Assembly (NCBI GenBank): GCA_002778195.1
Contig: PCDI01000010.1
Coordinates: 434,001-498,000 of the forward strand
DNA length: 64,000 bases
Direction of reading: 5' to 3'
Source of the DNA: Raffaelea ambrosiae
Lineage: Eukaryota > Ascomycota > Sordariomycetes > Ophiostomatales > Ophiostomataceae
Shown piece after piece: positions 34,305 to 46,896 of the stretch. The position numbers were made by a program, and so were the translations under genes. Below the pieces are notes generated by a model. It made no database searches and had not been told where the DNA came from. It saw only the letters and a program-made list of their open reading frames with translations. How positions within the stretch are numbered: position 1 is the first letter of the stretch; each line of letters begins with the position of its first letter.

Positions 34305-36827
34305 ACGGCTTGGGGACAATGAAGGGAGGTGGTGAGAGCAGACGAGACGGAGGAAATTGGGAAAATGGTGCTATGGGTTCGGTTTTCTCGGTTGCATATA
34401 AAAAGTAAAAATCTTTTCAAACCAAGGCGTCCGTTCTTTCTACTGCATAAGCAGGAAAGTTTGAGACCGGTCGGACACATGGGTGCAAAAAATAGACAAA
34501 AAGTGCCAAAAATTTCCCCAAAACAAATCTACCGATGAAAGTGTTTGCAACGTGTGATAATTGGTTGTGTTTATGTGGTTTGCTTATTGCTACTGGAAGA
34601 ATAGTAGTTCGTGCTATCAGTTCATGTGAACGATGGCAAGCATGTGCTCTGGATCCCAGGAGTAGCTCTGCCAGGCAAAGTAAGCGTGCATTAAAGACTG
34701 GTTGATTCGACCGCAGGTGTACAACTCTACCAAATATTACTTTTATACAAGGTCTCCACAAATCCTTGATGTTGCTTTCCAGCATGGATGGTTCGCCTGT
34801 TGTCTGTCCATTGTTTCCGCAGACTAACAAAAGCGGCGGCATCTGAGAAAGCCTTTTCGTGAAGGGCTTTGCACGAGTCCCTCATCCTGGTTCCCGCTTA
34901 TAAGACCTCGAGGATTGAGTACACCCTGTGAGTGTCGGTGCTGGGACACCTAGTCTGGGCTTCTCTCAACGGCTCGCCAATAAAGATCTCCTAATTGTCT
35001 TATATGGCATCTGCCTTTTCTACCATCAGTTGACATTACTAGGAGCAAAATCGAAATATCTTTACAATTGTAATCGATAGATAAGTATGAGGATTTCTAA
35101 GGCTAGCGGATACATATGGATGCATACAGCTTCGAACATGGCGGTATTGCCTATCCGCTCGACAAGAGGCTGAATCATTTTCATATTCTGCGGAAAGAGG
35201 ATGCGAAATGCAAGAAAATGCCTTAGATCATCAGTCCTATCATACGTGAAGGTCACGGGGTGGAGAACCCGTCAAGACAAACAGTAGTCATCAGACATCA
35301 GAGTTTTAATTAATTCTTATCTTTCCCGCAACTGGTATTACTCTTCTAAAAATTTGTTGTCTTTTTGGTAGTATCTCGTCTCAGAGCAATGTGTTGTTAT
35401 TTCTATGCGACCGCACTGGATAACTTTTGTAATACTCTCATATTTGATGTCTATATACAAAGAAAACGGCGCATGAATCAATTCAATAAAACCCAAACAG
35501 CTGTTATGTCGTAGTTAAGTATTGCATTTTTCCTTTCTATTAGATCAAAACGTGCCCTCCGTAACCCTTTTTTACGCCACCTCTTCTCTACTGTAACTTG
35601 CGTCTGTCACTCCTATACCAAGGAAAAAGCTCTCCGTAAATGCCCGCACACCACAGGTGCAGGTGTTTACGGGGTTGCGCGGTGTGCTCATATTCACCTG
35701 CAAAAATGCCGAGGGAATATTTTTCCAAAGAGCACATGTCAACGGCTTCCTGAGTGTGAGTCGAATTTGGCGACAACGGCTTCAACGAAAGCGGCACCTT
35801 AGGAGCATAAGGCAAATCAACAACTCCAGCTTTATGATCCGCTTACTACTACATAGTTAAGGCTAAGCCTGGAATCAAGGCTACATTTCACACTAGCTGC
35901 CACATGAGCGCTCACAATAGGCATATTGCAAACCCATATTAAGAATCACCAGTTTATTGGCTTCTTTCTCAGTTGTATTTTTCAGGTTTGGCTCTACTGA
36001 AAAGTATTCTTGAGGAAGGACCGTCGACAAGGCCATAGCATTTCTCCTAACTTTGGAAACTGGGTGCCAGTATCTATTTATGGCAGAGGCGGCCTGCCGA
36101 CTTTCCAGGCGATGGGGACCTCGGGCGCTTTGCGTGTGCGTCTTACCAAGTAGATCGTTGTAAAGGATTGAAAGAACAGTTTGTCAAGAGACAGCTGGGA
36201 CAGCACCAGTTCATGTCCACGCATTTCCAATCAGAGTATGGCGCTGCTTCGTATGAGAGCAGTGGTGATTGTTTCGCAAATAGGAGTAATATTAAACAAT
36301 AAGACAATAGTCCTTACCCAAAATGACAAAAAACACATTGCTGGTAACTATCCAGCGTGTCACTGGAACTGTGGATTTGAGATGTAACTAGGCTGCTGAA
36401 GATTGCCGAATAGGGAAGGACCGAATTACAATGTAAGGGGATATTGCACGTGATTATTAGTAATATACGGGTGGACATAATACAATTACGACCCACATCG
36501 CCTACTGCAATGATATGCACGGACCACAAGCCAACAAGAGTTCCGCCCCTGCGCAACGTCAAAAAATTCCGTTCGCGACATCTTTGAACACGACTCTCTC
36601 TCTACATACACCCTTCCGACGACGACAACGCGCAGGGTGTCGCGCCTTGCAATTGCAACATACAATCTCTATTCTTTTACATCCTGGCGGAGAAAGCTGC
36701 TGAAGCAAGCTTTCCTTTAACTGGGCGCGATCTCTCCTCTCTCAAGTCAAGCGTTTTCTTGCCTGCACGCCGATGCAATTCCGACAGCAATAAATATTCC
36801 CCCCATCATCGCGCCGCCTAGTTGGCG
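34305..36827. other. Gene-poor AT-richer spacer
   Basis: 2.5 kb that is visibly richer in A+T than its flanks, with no ORF above about 140 codons and no domain. Short hydrophobic ORFs (for example 35062-35256 minus) are unrecognised. It may be decayed sequence or extended regulatory DNA; no terminal repeats or transposase remnant were found. Confidence 0.5.
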
Positions 36828-39800
36828 ATGGCGGCCAAAGCTCTCTCCCCCGCTGAGGCGGAACTCGTCAAGTAGGTCATCTCGATGCACTCGTTTCACG
36901 TAAATCTCACTGACCACGTGCTCCTACAACAGCTCCTTGACGGAGGACGACATTCCCACAAAGCTTCGATGTGCTATTTGCAGCAAACTGGCTGTTAACG
37001 CGTTCAAGCTGCCCTGCTGCGAGCAGCTGATTGACGAGACATGTGAGCTATTCTCTGCTGATCCATTCACGTCGTAATGATAACCGCCATGCTAATATAT
37101 CTTGCACGCAGGCCATGACACTCTGCCTTCGACATGCCCTGTTTGCGAACACACACCACTCTCCGCAGCCGACTGCAACCCAAACAAAGTTATGCGGTCG
37201 ACGATCAGGGTGTTTATAAAGACTGAATTGAAGAAGCGGGAGACCAGTCGGGCGAAGCAAACCAAGGAGACGGCATCCACGCCGGCAACGCCTGTGGAGC
37301 CGAACCATGACAGCGGCACGCAATCTACGGTGACGGGCGGGGTAGCCGCGCTGGCGGTTGGGGGAGAGTCTCAGGTGGCAGATACATCTTCTCATATTGT
37401 GAATAATTCGGTGTTGTCTCTAGCAGAGAACTCTCAAATGAAGGACGCCAGCGATGCAGATGCAAAGCGAGAAGACGCGCCTGGCAACCAGAACAACAAC
37501 GGCAGCAGCACCGCCAATGCTGATCATACTGGCCAACTTGACCCATCTGTTCGTGACTTCCGTTCTCATACTTTGTTTTTAGCCCACCCCTTGACCGCTG
37601 TGGCAAGCACAAGGCGTTTGGCAGTTGTTGGAGACGAAATTGGCATCTTACTAACGTTCTGTAAATAGTCTGAGAGTGCTACTGACAAGGCCAATCGACC
37701 AGGGGATAGTCAGGGCGAACTGGCCCCCCAACAGACGAGTGGCGTCGCATCAGATGGAGAAAACGCTGGCGAGCCGGCCGCGGATGGCGATACAGTCATG
37801 GCCGGAAGCGAGACGCAGCTTGATTCGATGCAAGGCCAGAACAATTATATGGCTGACGGCACTGCGAATGAAAACGGGAACGGCTTTGGTATGGAAACTG
37901 TGAAGGGCGCTTTCCCCAACATGGGCAACTTCGGCGGGGGGGACCTTTCCCAAATGCAGATGATGATGGCCATGCAAAACGGCATGGTGCCGAATGGATT
38001 TAATTTTCCGATGATGGGTAAGTCTATCTGTATTGTTGGATTTCCTTTTGATCGTTTTGGCTTTCACGAAACAGTAACAAGTTGCTGACCACGGACACTA
38101 AAAACTAGGTATGCCTGGCATGGGGGGTATGGACCCTATGATGCAGAACATGTACATGAATGGAGGGTTCGGATCGCAAGGCATGGGCATGAACGGCATG
38201 AACGGCATGAGCGGCATGAACATGAACGGGGGCGGATTTGGGGGTGGTGTTGGCTCAGGATCCAATAACTGGAACAACGGGCAGCAGCAGTCATGGAATG
38301 TCGGCCAAGATAATTTCAATCATCCAAATGCTTCGGGCATGGGCAACGGTGATTTTGGGTCGTATAACTCAGGCTTCCAGGCAGGGTACAATCAACAAGG
38401 TAACTTTGGCCAGCAGAACCAATTCAATCATTACCGAGGATTTGGACGCGGAAGAGGCCGCGGTCGAGGGTTCTACAATGGCTACGGTCGTGGTGGCTTC
38501 CAGGGCAACAGCTACAACAACGGCTACAACAGCAACAACTACAATAATTACAACGGCGGCAGCAACAACGGCTTTGGACCCGATGGAAACTACCAATACC
38601 AGGACCAGGGATTTGGAGCACAGCAAGCCTCCGTAAACGAACCAAGCGGCACAGGATTTCCCCACAAGGACAACACCGAAAACATCGAAGATGCTGCTGG
38701 CACTGCTAGCACTCCTGGAGACCGCCAGCCCAATGGCCATGGAAACGGCGGAGACGAAATGCGAACAGAAACAGGTATTCCCGGCACTTCGCAATACAAA
38801 CCCGGAACTGACCAGTCTGGTGCTGCTGGAGAAGGAGCTGCTGCTGACCAATTTCCGGAAGACTCTGAACAGGCCATGTCTTCCACACAGAACCAGACCG
38901 GGACGCCAGATACTTCAGTCGCCGGTGCGCCAATACCCGTATATGAGTCCCGTGACCGTAGTCGCTTCATGCCCAATGGCGATGAAGGTAGACAACCTGG
39001 GACCCAATATGGCGTGGGCAATGCGCCTCCTAATGTGCCTTATGACCCTTCACGAGCGCGGAGCGGCAGTGCCGTGTCCGTGCCCGCGCCTGCTTCTAAT
39101 GCCCCCTTGAATGCGCCGTCAGGACCAAAGGCCATGCGTCAGGGACTGCCCAACACCAGCCTTTTGCACTTGCGCGCAAGAGGGTTTATCAGGGATGACC
39201 GACCGGGCGACCAACGCACGAACGGCGGTTCTCAGGAAGCCAGTCCGGCTCCTGAAAACGGCAGTCGCGGAAGGACACGCAGCATATCTCCCAATGGCAA
39301 ACGACACAACGACACATACAACAACAGAAGCCGAGACTGGAGTCCAGACCGGAGCCGGGGCCATAGCAGGGACTTCGAGCGAGGCCGGGACCATCGTCGG
39401 GATCGCGACTACAGCAAACGAGCATTAGACAAAGTGGAAGACCGGGATCCTGGTCGTAACCACACCGAATATCGTCAACAGAGCGAGGACCGTGACAGGC
39501 AACGCAACCAGGACCTTGAGCTTGACCGTGATGCGGACTGGGGTGATGTCGACAACAGAGACGGGGAACAGGACACAGAGCGTCAGCCAGAAGATGAGGT
39601 GGACTGGGACGATGATGCACTAGAGCAGGAGCAATCGGAGGCACGCTTGAGCAGAAGCCCGAGTCGAGGCGACCTGCAAGATGCTGAGAGGCGCAAGCGG
39701 CACCACTCACAAAATCCGGCACATCTGGACCAGGAAGACGAGGGGGCACCTCACCGCCCAAGCCGCCACCGCGGAGGGAGAAAACGTCGCGGTCGTAAGG

Positions 39801-40693
39801 GCGACCGCAGAGATGAAGGTGACGGGCCACAACCTTCACGGCTGGCAGACGACAACGAACCTGACCGCACACCGCGGTCCCGGTCGGCATCTCCTGCTGC
39901 TGGTGGAGGTAGTCACCGGAGTCGCAGAGAACGCGACAACGACAAGCGGCGAGACCGCGATCGTGGGCGTGACCGAGACAAAGACCGCGATCGCGGGCGT
40001 GATCACGACGACTACAGGCGGCGTTCCCACAGAGACTACGACTACGAGCGAGAGAGGGACCGCGATCGCGATCACGATCACCACCGACACAGCCGCGACT
40101 ACGAGAGCAGCCGGGATTGGGATCGCAGCGATCGGGACCGAGATCGGGATCGGGACCGCGAGGGTGTTGACCGTGGCCGGGACAATAAAGACCGGACACG
40201 CGGACGGGACCGCAACCGCGACCGCGATCGCGATCGTGAATTTCGTGACCGAGAGCGAGACCACCACCGCCGGGATAGAGACCGCGACCATCGTGAACCG
40301 CGCGATGGCAACAACGGCGGTAGCCGGTCGTTTGAAATCAAGGGAGCGGCATCTGCAACCAACGGAACCAAGAATGGCGGCGGTAGCGGCGGCAACGACG
40401 CTTCTGCGGATGCTTCGACAAACGCCAGCAGCAGCGATCCATATGCCGCAGAGCGCGAACGCAGGACACGCGAACGGCTCGCTGCGGAGGCGCAGAAGCT
40501 GGCTGGCATGACGAGTCTGGTGGCGGGGACAAAGCGCGGACGTGACCTTGACGATGTGGACGGCGGAAGCGGTCGTGGAGGTGGCAGTGGACGGCGCAAC
40601 CGGCGCAAGAACCGCCGGGCCGAGGTGGTGTCGATGGAAGAGGCTGGCGAGCGCCTGCGCCGGGGCGAGGCCGAGCGCGAAGGGCACCGATAG
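36828..40693 (+). CDS. RBBP6/Mpe1-type RING protein with low-complexity and Arg-Asp-rich tail
   Basis: Predicted 1,174 residues in five exons: 36828-36871, 36933-37042, 37112-37548, 37669-38017 and 38109-40693. The spliced N-terminus reads LVNSLTEDDIPTKLRCAICS, then KLAVNAFKLPCCEQLIDETC and STCPVCEHTPLSAADCNPNK, the U-box-like RING seen in RBBP6/Mpe1. The ubiquitin-like DWNN domain that precedes it in those polyadenylation factors is absent: only about 17 residues precede the RING. After it come an acidic/Asn region, Met/Gly repeats (GMGMNGMNGMSGMNMNGGG), an RG/Asn/Tyr/Gly region (about 38430-38620) and a long Arg-Asp/Arg-Glu tail like that of U1-70K. Nuclear RNA-processing role inferred. Donor 3 (37549, GTTCGT) is unusual and is the weakest join; the other donors are standard. 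Confidence 0.8.
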
Positions 40694-41704
40694 TGCGGGT
40701 TCCTCCCGTTTGGGCTGCCGCGAAGATCCAACAAACCAAACCAAACAAACAAACATAATGGATAGTACAGACGCTGAAATGGGAAACAGTCGAGTACAGA
40801 CAGACGTGTGGCGGCGCGGCCGGGGAAGCTGGCATTGGACTGAGAGTCACATGACTGAATGACTCATCATAGCTCTCACTCAATGACACGCCACAGAGTG
40901 ATGTGAAAAGTTTCTTTTCCTTTCTTCTTTGTTTCACTTGCTCTTCTTTCCGTTCTTCCTGTTCTCTTTGTTCTCTTTTTCTCTTCTTGGGCGGCAGGCT
41001 TGCGTTGATTTTGCGAGGAACCGGGGAAGATCAGACGTTCAGTCGTTCGGTCGGCTACTTGTGTATGCATTAAACATCCCGGGATAGGCAACAATAAAAA
41101 CAGAAACAAAGCGACACAACACTTTGTTCTCAGTATAGCATGACTGTGCTCCTCTGGTCGCTCCTTCCCAGACAATGGCAGCATGTTCCGCGGCTTGCCT
41201 GAAAGCTTGGTCACGCGTGCCCATGTCTTTGACGTAGCAGAAAAGCGGGGCGCTACTGCCAGCTGGTCTGTGCAGTGACTTGTAAACTACTCGTAGTACG
41301 ATGAGACAACCGCTAACTACCAGCGATAAGACGGCCACGGGCTTCCTGAGCGCAGCTCGTGCGTGCCCACCAGCGGACCAGACGAGAAAGGCGGGGTCAG
41401 TAGTCCCTCGTTAGACCCTCAGGTAGGCACCACCCGCAGCGTGCAACCACGCTGATAGGACGCCCCTGCCGTGTTGGGAAATGTGCTCTCCCACTCGGTC
41501 GCTCCTCCCCTCCTCAGCACTCCTGCCTGGGTGATCTCACTTCACCTGCTCCTTCATTATTCATTCCCCCTTCCCTATCACCATACACACCACATCAACA
41601 CCGTGGTGTCCCAGGGGAGCCATCCTCCTCCTTTCTTCTCAAGACCACTCGCATGTAAAGCCCAATCTCCACTCTTCTTTTCTTTTTCCTTTTCATACTG
41701 CACG
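40694..41704. other. Spacer before the septin-like gene
   Basis: 1.0 kb. The last 230 bp are in frame with the septin-like ORF and include an ATG at 41471, but the translation (His/Phe/Pro/Ser-rich) reflects a pyrimidine-rich leader, so I treat it as 5' UTR. Nothing else is recognised. Confidence 0.55.
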
Positions 41705-44700
41705 ATGCGGCCGCCTGAGGCTTTTGGGCGCCCTCGACCCACCAGCGATAACGATACCGACGTTGTGATGCACTCCGGCGGAGGCGGCACCAACACCGGT
41801 GCCAGTGGTTTCCCCGGTGGTATCGGCGGCGGCTCCACGGCTCCCATGATGACCTACTTTCTTGCCGACGAGGCGGACGTCGACGCGGCGCTCGACCAGG
41901 CGAGTGCCGCCGGCATCGGCGCCGGACGCGATCTCGAGGCTCTGAAGAGCACAGGAGCCAACACCATCCACAACAATAGCCACAGCAACAGCAAGGGTCC
42001 GCCGCGCCAACAACAGCAGCAGCAGACACAGAAGCACGGGACGACCAGCAGCAGAGCAGAGCTGGCCTCGACTTCTATGGACGCCTCTGCGACGACTTTG
42101 GCTTCTTCGTACATGACCGCGTCGAGCGCGGAAAACGACAAAACCAGAGACGACAACCAGAAAGAGGGCCGCAATGACGGCATCGACAGCAAGCAGTACG
42201 ACGACGTCACCTACCACGATTCCGACGACGATCTAGCGGACTCGGGTCTGGGCGAAGCTCCAGCACAAACGCGCGCCTCGCCGGTGCCCAGCACTCCCCC
42301 GCTCTCGGCCACCTCCGACTTCCCCATCCATGGCCTGCCCTACCATCTCGCCCATGCGCATACCCACAGCGGCCTTTCCGGCAGCAGCCTGCCGTTCTCG
42401 CCGCTACTCTCCAACCCAGATACTCCGAGCCTCTACGCCATGTCCGGTCCGACATCGCTCTCAGCCATGAGCAGCCCCTCGTCACGCCGCCACTCCTTGT
42501 CAAGCTCGATGCTCGACGACCAGCTCGGCGATGGCAACGGCACCGACGCGAGCGGCGAGCAGCAGTCCGTGCGGTCGCAGCAGCAACAACAACAACAACA
42601 ACAACAACAGCAACAGCAGCACCAGCATCAGCATCACCAGAGGACAATTTCCGGTGGACACGTCGCCGGTACCCTGAGCGGCGAGTTCGGAGGCGGGTTC
42701 GGTGGGGGCTTTGGCGGGGGCTTCGACCGCAGCCCCGACGGCAGCTTTGGTGGAGGTCTCGGTGCCGGTTTCGGCGGCGGGCTTGGCGGCCGATTTGGGC
42801 CCAGCAGCAGCGGTGCAGCCCACAGCGGCACGACCGGGCCGAGCACCCTCGGCGACATCGACCAGATCGCCTCGTCGCTACTGCACTCGTCTCTGTTGGG
42901 TGCTGGCGGTGATCTCGACAGCGTGATGATGCAGAGCGGCAGTGCGCCCCAGCTGATCATGCCGAGCATCAAAATGCCCAGCCGGCGGCCGTTCACGGAG
43001 ATGGGCAAGAGCATGGGCCGGCTGAAACTGATGCTGGCCGGCGACTCCGGCCTCGGCAAGACCTCACTCATCAAGGCCATTGTCCAGTCGTGTCAGCACA
43101 TTGTCCATGTCGACCATATCACCCCTTCGGCGCTGTCTCTCAGCAGCGGCGGTTCTGGGCCAGCCCGGAACGATTCCAACCGGCGTACATCGGCAGCATC
43201 TGCGCCGGCGACAACCGGGGGGGATTCAAGAGAAGCCAGGGGGCGAGGGAGCGGGACGGTGCGGACGCGACGAAAGTCGCGGTCATCTCGCCAAGACCAG
43301 GCAACACGGCAGATCACCGAGATCTACGCGAGCACCAAGCCCTACCCATCCTGGTGGAGCGAGCTGGACGATGGCCGCATTGCCAGGCGGCGGAAGAGTG
43401 TTGGCGACACCATTCTCGACCGGAACATTTGCTTTGTCGATACGCCAGGCTACACCGGAAGTGCATCTGTAAGTCAAACCTCTTCTTCATGGACGGAATA
43501 CCTTACTGACACTTGTAGACCATGGACTTGATTATGCCGACTGTCCAGTATGCCGAGGCACAGTTGCAGCAGTTGTGCGCAAACTCGCTCAGCGATGCCG
43601 ACTTTGTTGGTCTCGTCACGGGCGAAGGATGTTCTTCGGTCGATGTCGTCTTCTACTTCATTTCTGGTGGTATGTTCATTTCGCCTGCCAACTTTGTTCG
43701 CTACGGCATGCCCCACAAGACATCTTGACTGACACCTCTTTCACACTCGTACAGACCTCAAACCTGCCGATGTCGAATACTTGCGCCTCTTGACGCCGCT
43801 CACCAACGTCATTCCTCTGCTGGCCCGAGCAGACAGCATCCGCTCCGAGAACGAAGTGATCGAGGCCAAGGAGCGAGTTGCCAAGCAGCTGCATGAAGCC
43901 AACATTCGACCGTTCGTGTTCACAACACCCGCCCCAACCACGGAGATGGCACTCACAGCCACCTCAGCCTCAGCTATGGCCGCTGCCATGCCCCAGCCAT
44001 ATGCGGTGTCAAGCACCCCCGGTTCAGATCACGACATCATGGATGCTAGCCTTCTCATGAGTCCCGACTACGTCCAGCCTCTGGTGCCTACCGAGTTGAA
44101 ACTGCTGGTGGAACAGGTCTTCTGTCAAGACGGCTTTTTGCGTCTCCGACACGCGGCTGCTCGCAAATTTGCACAGTGGCGGCGCCAGTCCGAGCTTGGC
44201 AGAAGCCACATGGGCACCAGCGGTAACGGCCTGCGCCCCATGTCTCTCTACCGGCCTCTGACGTTTGGCGGCATGGTTGGCTCGCCCGCTACCCCAGGCC
44301 GCCCGGCCGGCGTCCTCACGTCACCGCTGGGTGCACCATCCTCCTTCACGCTGGCCCGCCTTGCCGACCACACCCAGCGCGAAGAGCACCTTGCCCAGAT
44401 CCGCCTAGCCAACTGGGCTGCGGAGCTGCAGCGCAGCCTCGACAACGAGCGCGCCCGGTACGAGAACCTTGCACGCAGTGAGCGCGCCATCTGGTTGACG
44501 GAGCGGTTGAGCGAATGCGTACAGGATGGCACGCTGGTGGCTGTTACGTCCAAGCAACAGAAGAAGGCCGGGCTGTTCAAGGACGGCAAATCACAGAGAA
44601 GTAGCGGCAGAAAGAGGCGCTCTGCATGGTCGTCCTCTACATCTCTACCCACGATGGGTTCTGTTTCGAACGAAGACCCGCTGGGTCTGCTAGAGGTGAC

Positions 44701-44860
44701 TGCCGACTTGCGGGCACGTGCCTGGTTAGCCCTGGAGATGTTGGGCAGCCTGGGCGTGATGGGCGGCCTGGCGTTCTGGGCAACGCGGCACCACTACCAC
44801 CTGCAGGCATACGACTGGCTGGTGGCCGAATGGTCACGTTTCTGGAATGTCGAGCGGTAG
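41705..44860 (+). CDS. Atypical septin-like GTPase with C-terminal hydrophobic segment
   Basis: Three exons: 41705-43468, 43519-43669 and 43755-44860 (donors GTAAGT and GTATGT), 1,006 residues. The first 430 residues are low complexity: Ser/Thr/Gly/Asp-rich, a polyQ tract (around 42580-42630) and Gly-Gly-Gly-Phe repeats. The G domain follows: P-loop GDSGLGKTS (residues about 445-453), an insert rich in Ser/Arg, switch/G3 FVDTPGYTG near 577, then VDVVFYFISGDLKPADVEYL and G4 LLARADS (canonical septins have AKAD). This is the septin layout, but the domain is interrupted and the protein twice the usual length. A coiled-coil-like stretch (about 820-880) and a single hydrophobic segment near the C-terminus (LGVMGGLAFWA, about 970-990) suggest membrane attachment. 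It is not one of the five core septins. Start chosen at MRPPEAFGR. Confidence 0.82.
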
Positions 44861-45767
44861 GGCAGTGTTCATCCTACCTCTGTATTATCCTTTCTTTTAT
44901 CCTCTCGTTTTCTTGATAATTTTGGTGTGTTTGTTTTTTTGGATTACCCATCTGGGAGTACGATTTCTTGGGACATGATTTCTTGATCTACCGCATGTTA
45001 TGATTTTCATTTTCCCACGCCTATCTTCCGTGGATCGTGGATCCTTGACGAAACCATCTTACTGCATTTGCTTTTCTTTCCTTTGAATTTCAGGTTTGAT
45101 TTCAAAGGGCATGTTTCCGGCGTCATCTCATTTGCAGTACACACAACACCTACTCCCACACGCAGTCGAACTATGGTCTTGCACATCTCTTCTATGCTTT
45201 GGTTTTCATGTATTCTGACAGAAGAGCCCTTACTCATTTCCACAACTGTACACAACACAAATATACCAGACCTTTCTCTTTCTCTTCAGAAAGCATTCTA
45301 CAAAGATTTGTTGGCGGGCCTTACGTTTTCTGGCAGTCTGAGTCACCACGTCACCGTCACAAACATAGGACGACAAATAATGCCTTCCGACGTTGGCTCC
45401 GAAACCCACAGCCTTGTCTTCGACCTTTTGGGATACTACCGGGCTTCTGTGCACGCCGCTAGCAGACACAGAAAGTGCACATTTAGTCCTATCTATGGAC
45501 AGATTTGACCCATATCACACCACGCTTACAGCGCAGGTGACTGGCCATGCAGAACAAGCGGGCGCAGGCACACCAATCAGAAGGAAGAACCGGTCAGCCC
45601 GACGACACACACCTCCTGCACTTTGGGCTGCCCAGTCGTCCGTCAAGACACCGCTCCCTCCCCGGCTTGCCAGCGATTTATAACCCCCCTCATGCTCACA
45701 CCTCTTTGGGATCGTTGTACCTTCCCTTTTGTTTTATGGGCTCCACCAAGCCACACGCTGTTTCACG
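44861..45767. other. Spacer septin-like gene / surface protein 1
   Basis: 0.9 kb with short ORFs of no recognisable family. It holds the 3' UTR of the septin-like gene and the upstream region of the next gene. Confidence 0.5.
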
Positions 45768-46896
45768 ATGGACTTTTTCACTCACCGGCTAGGTAGACAT
45801 CCTGTCTACACAGGACTTCTCTGGGCAGCTCTCTTCAGTCTACAAGTCATCTGTGATTCCCTAACAATAACGAGTGCGCCACAAGACGACAATTTTATTG
45901 GATACTACATAGGCCCGGACTTCAGTACGCTTCCACCCTCCTTCCCCCCTTTAAAACCCCAGAAGAATCTTGAATCGGCCTTGCTGACGCACAACATGCA
46001 GCACAAGTGATAACCGCAGGCACTCTGTGGTCTACATCTGGCTACTTTGCAGGGAGATGTCCATCGAAAGATTGTGCAATCGCAACGAACTGTGAGGACG
46101 GGATACTCACCTACAACGATGGCAATGAGGAGTTGTGGTATGTGTGAACGAACAAAAGAAAAACGGAAATACAGGCAAAGAAGGCCGGAGAGTCAGAGAC
46201 AAAACAAAATGAAAGTGGCGGCAACTAACACCTATGGGCGACAGTGACACGGGCCGATCATGCGTGACCATGACCATCTTACAGACATCTCCCGACGGCC
46301 TCCCAACGGCAAAAAACATCAATTGCCGGCAAGGCTGGTCCGCATTCACCGTTTATCGGGAACTGTTTTATACATTCAGCAGTGCGTGAATCACCCCTTT
46401 TTCTGATATTTGTAATCTTCCTTTTCTTTTCTGTCTTTCCCTTTTTTATTTTCCTTTTGTTTCTGTCGACTCTTCCACAACGAAACTACAGATGCAGCGC
46501 CTGACTTGGACTTTGCTCTTTTACTTCACAGTCGTCTCTCCCTCCACATCACCATCGTCATCAGCCTCTCCTTTGCCCACGTCTTCTGTCGTATCATCTA
46601 CTTCTGATCTCGGCTCATATGGCAATTCTTTTCCCTCGTCCTCGTCTTCCTCGCGCATTCCATCTTTATCGTCTACACGATCATCCTCGCCTGCCCCATC
46701 TACTTTATCTGCCTCTGTGAGCCCAGAACCAGTATCGTCACAGTCTTCTTCAAGCACTGGACAATCTACGGTGGCAATGGGGATTTTAATTCTCCCTGTT
46801 CTTCCGGTCATCTTACTCGTGTTGGGGGGCCTTTTTGGGGTGCTCTTCTACCGACGAAATCGGCGGAAAAGACTCACTCCTACACCATACCTATGA
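45768..46896 (+). CDS. Small single-pass surface protein, tandem copy 1
   Basis: Four exons: 45768-45924, 46020-46137, 46245-46381 and 46532-46896 (donors GTACGC, GTATGT, GTGCGT), 258 residues. A signal peptide (YTGLLWAALFSLQVICDS) leads a small Cys-rich ectodomain: NFIGYYIGPDF, then W-x9-C, CPSKDCAIATNCEDGILTYN, GRSCVTMTILQTSPDG and NINCRQGWSAFTVYRE. A Ser/Thr-rich stalk of about 75 residues and one transmembrane helix (about 218-240, VAMGILILPVLPVILLVLGG) with a short RRNRRKR tail complete it. The layout resembles fungal wall-stress-sensor-like proteins; no function is known to me. It is a paralogue of the next gene with the first two introns at matching positions, while the third intron is unique to this copy. 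An in-frame ATG at 45729 is an alternative start. Confidence 0.7.

Noticed and set aside
41471..41704. N-terminal extension of the septin-like protein from ATG 41471
   Set aside because: The 78 extra residues come from a pyrimidine-rich leader with no conserved character; the ATG at 41705 starts the polar N-terminus typical of the protein.
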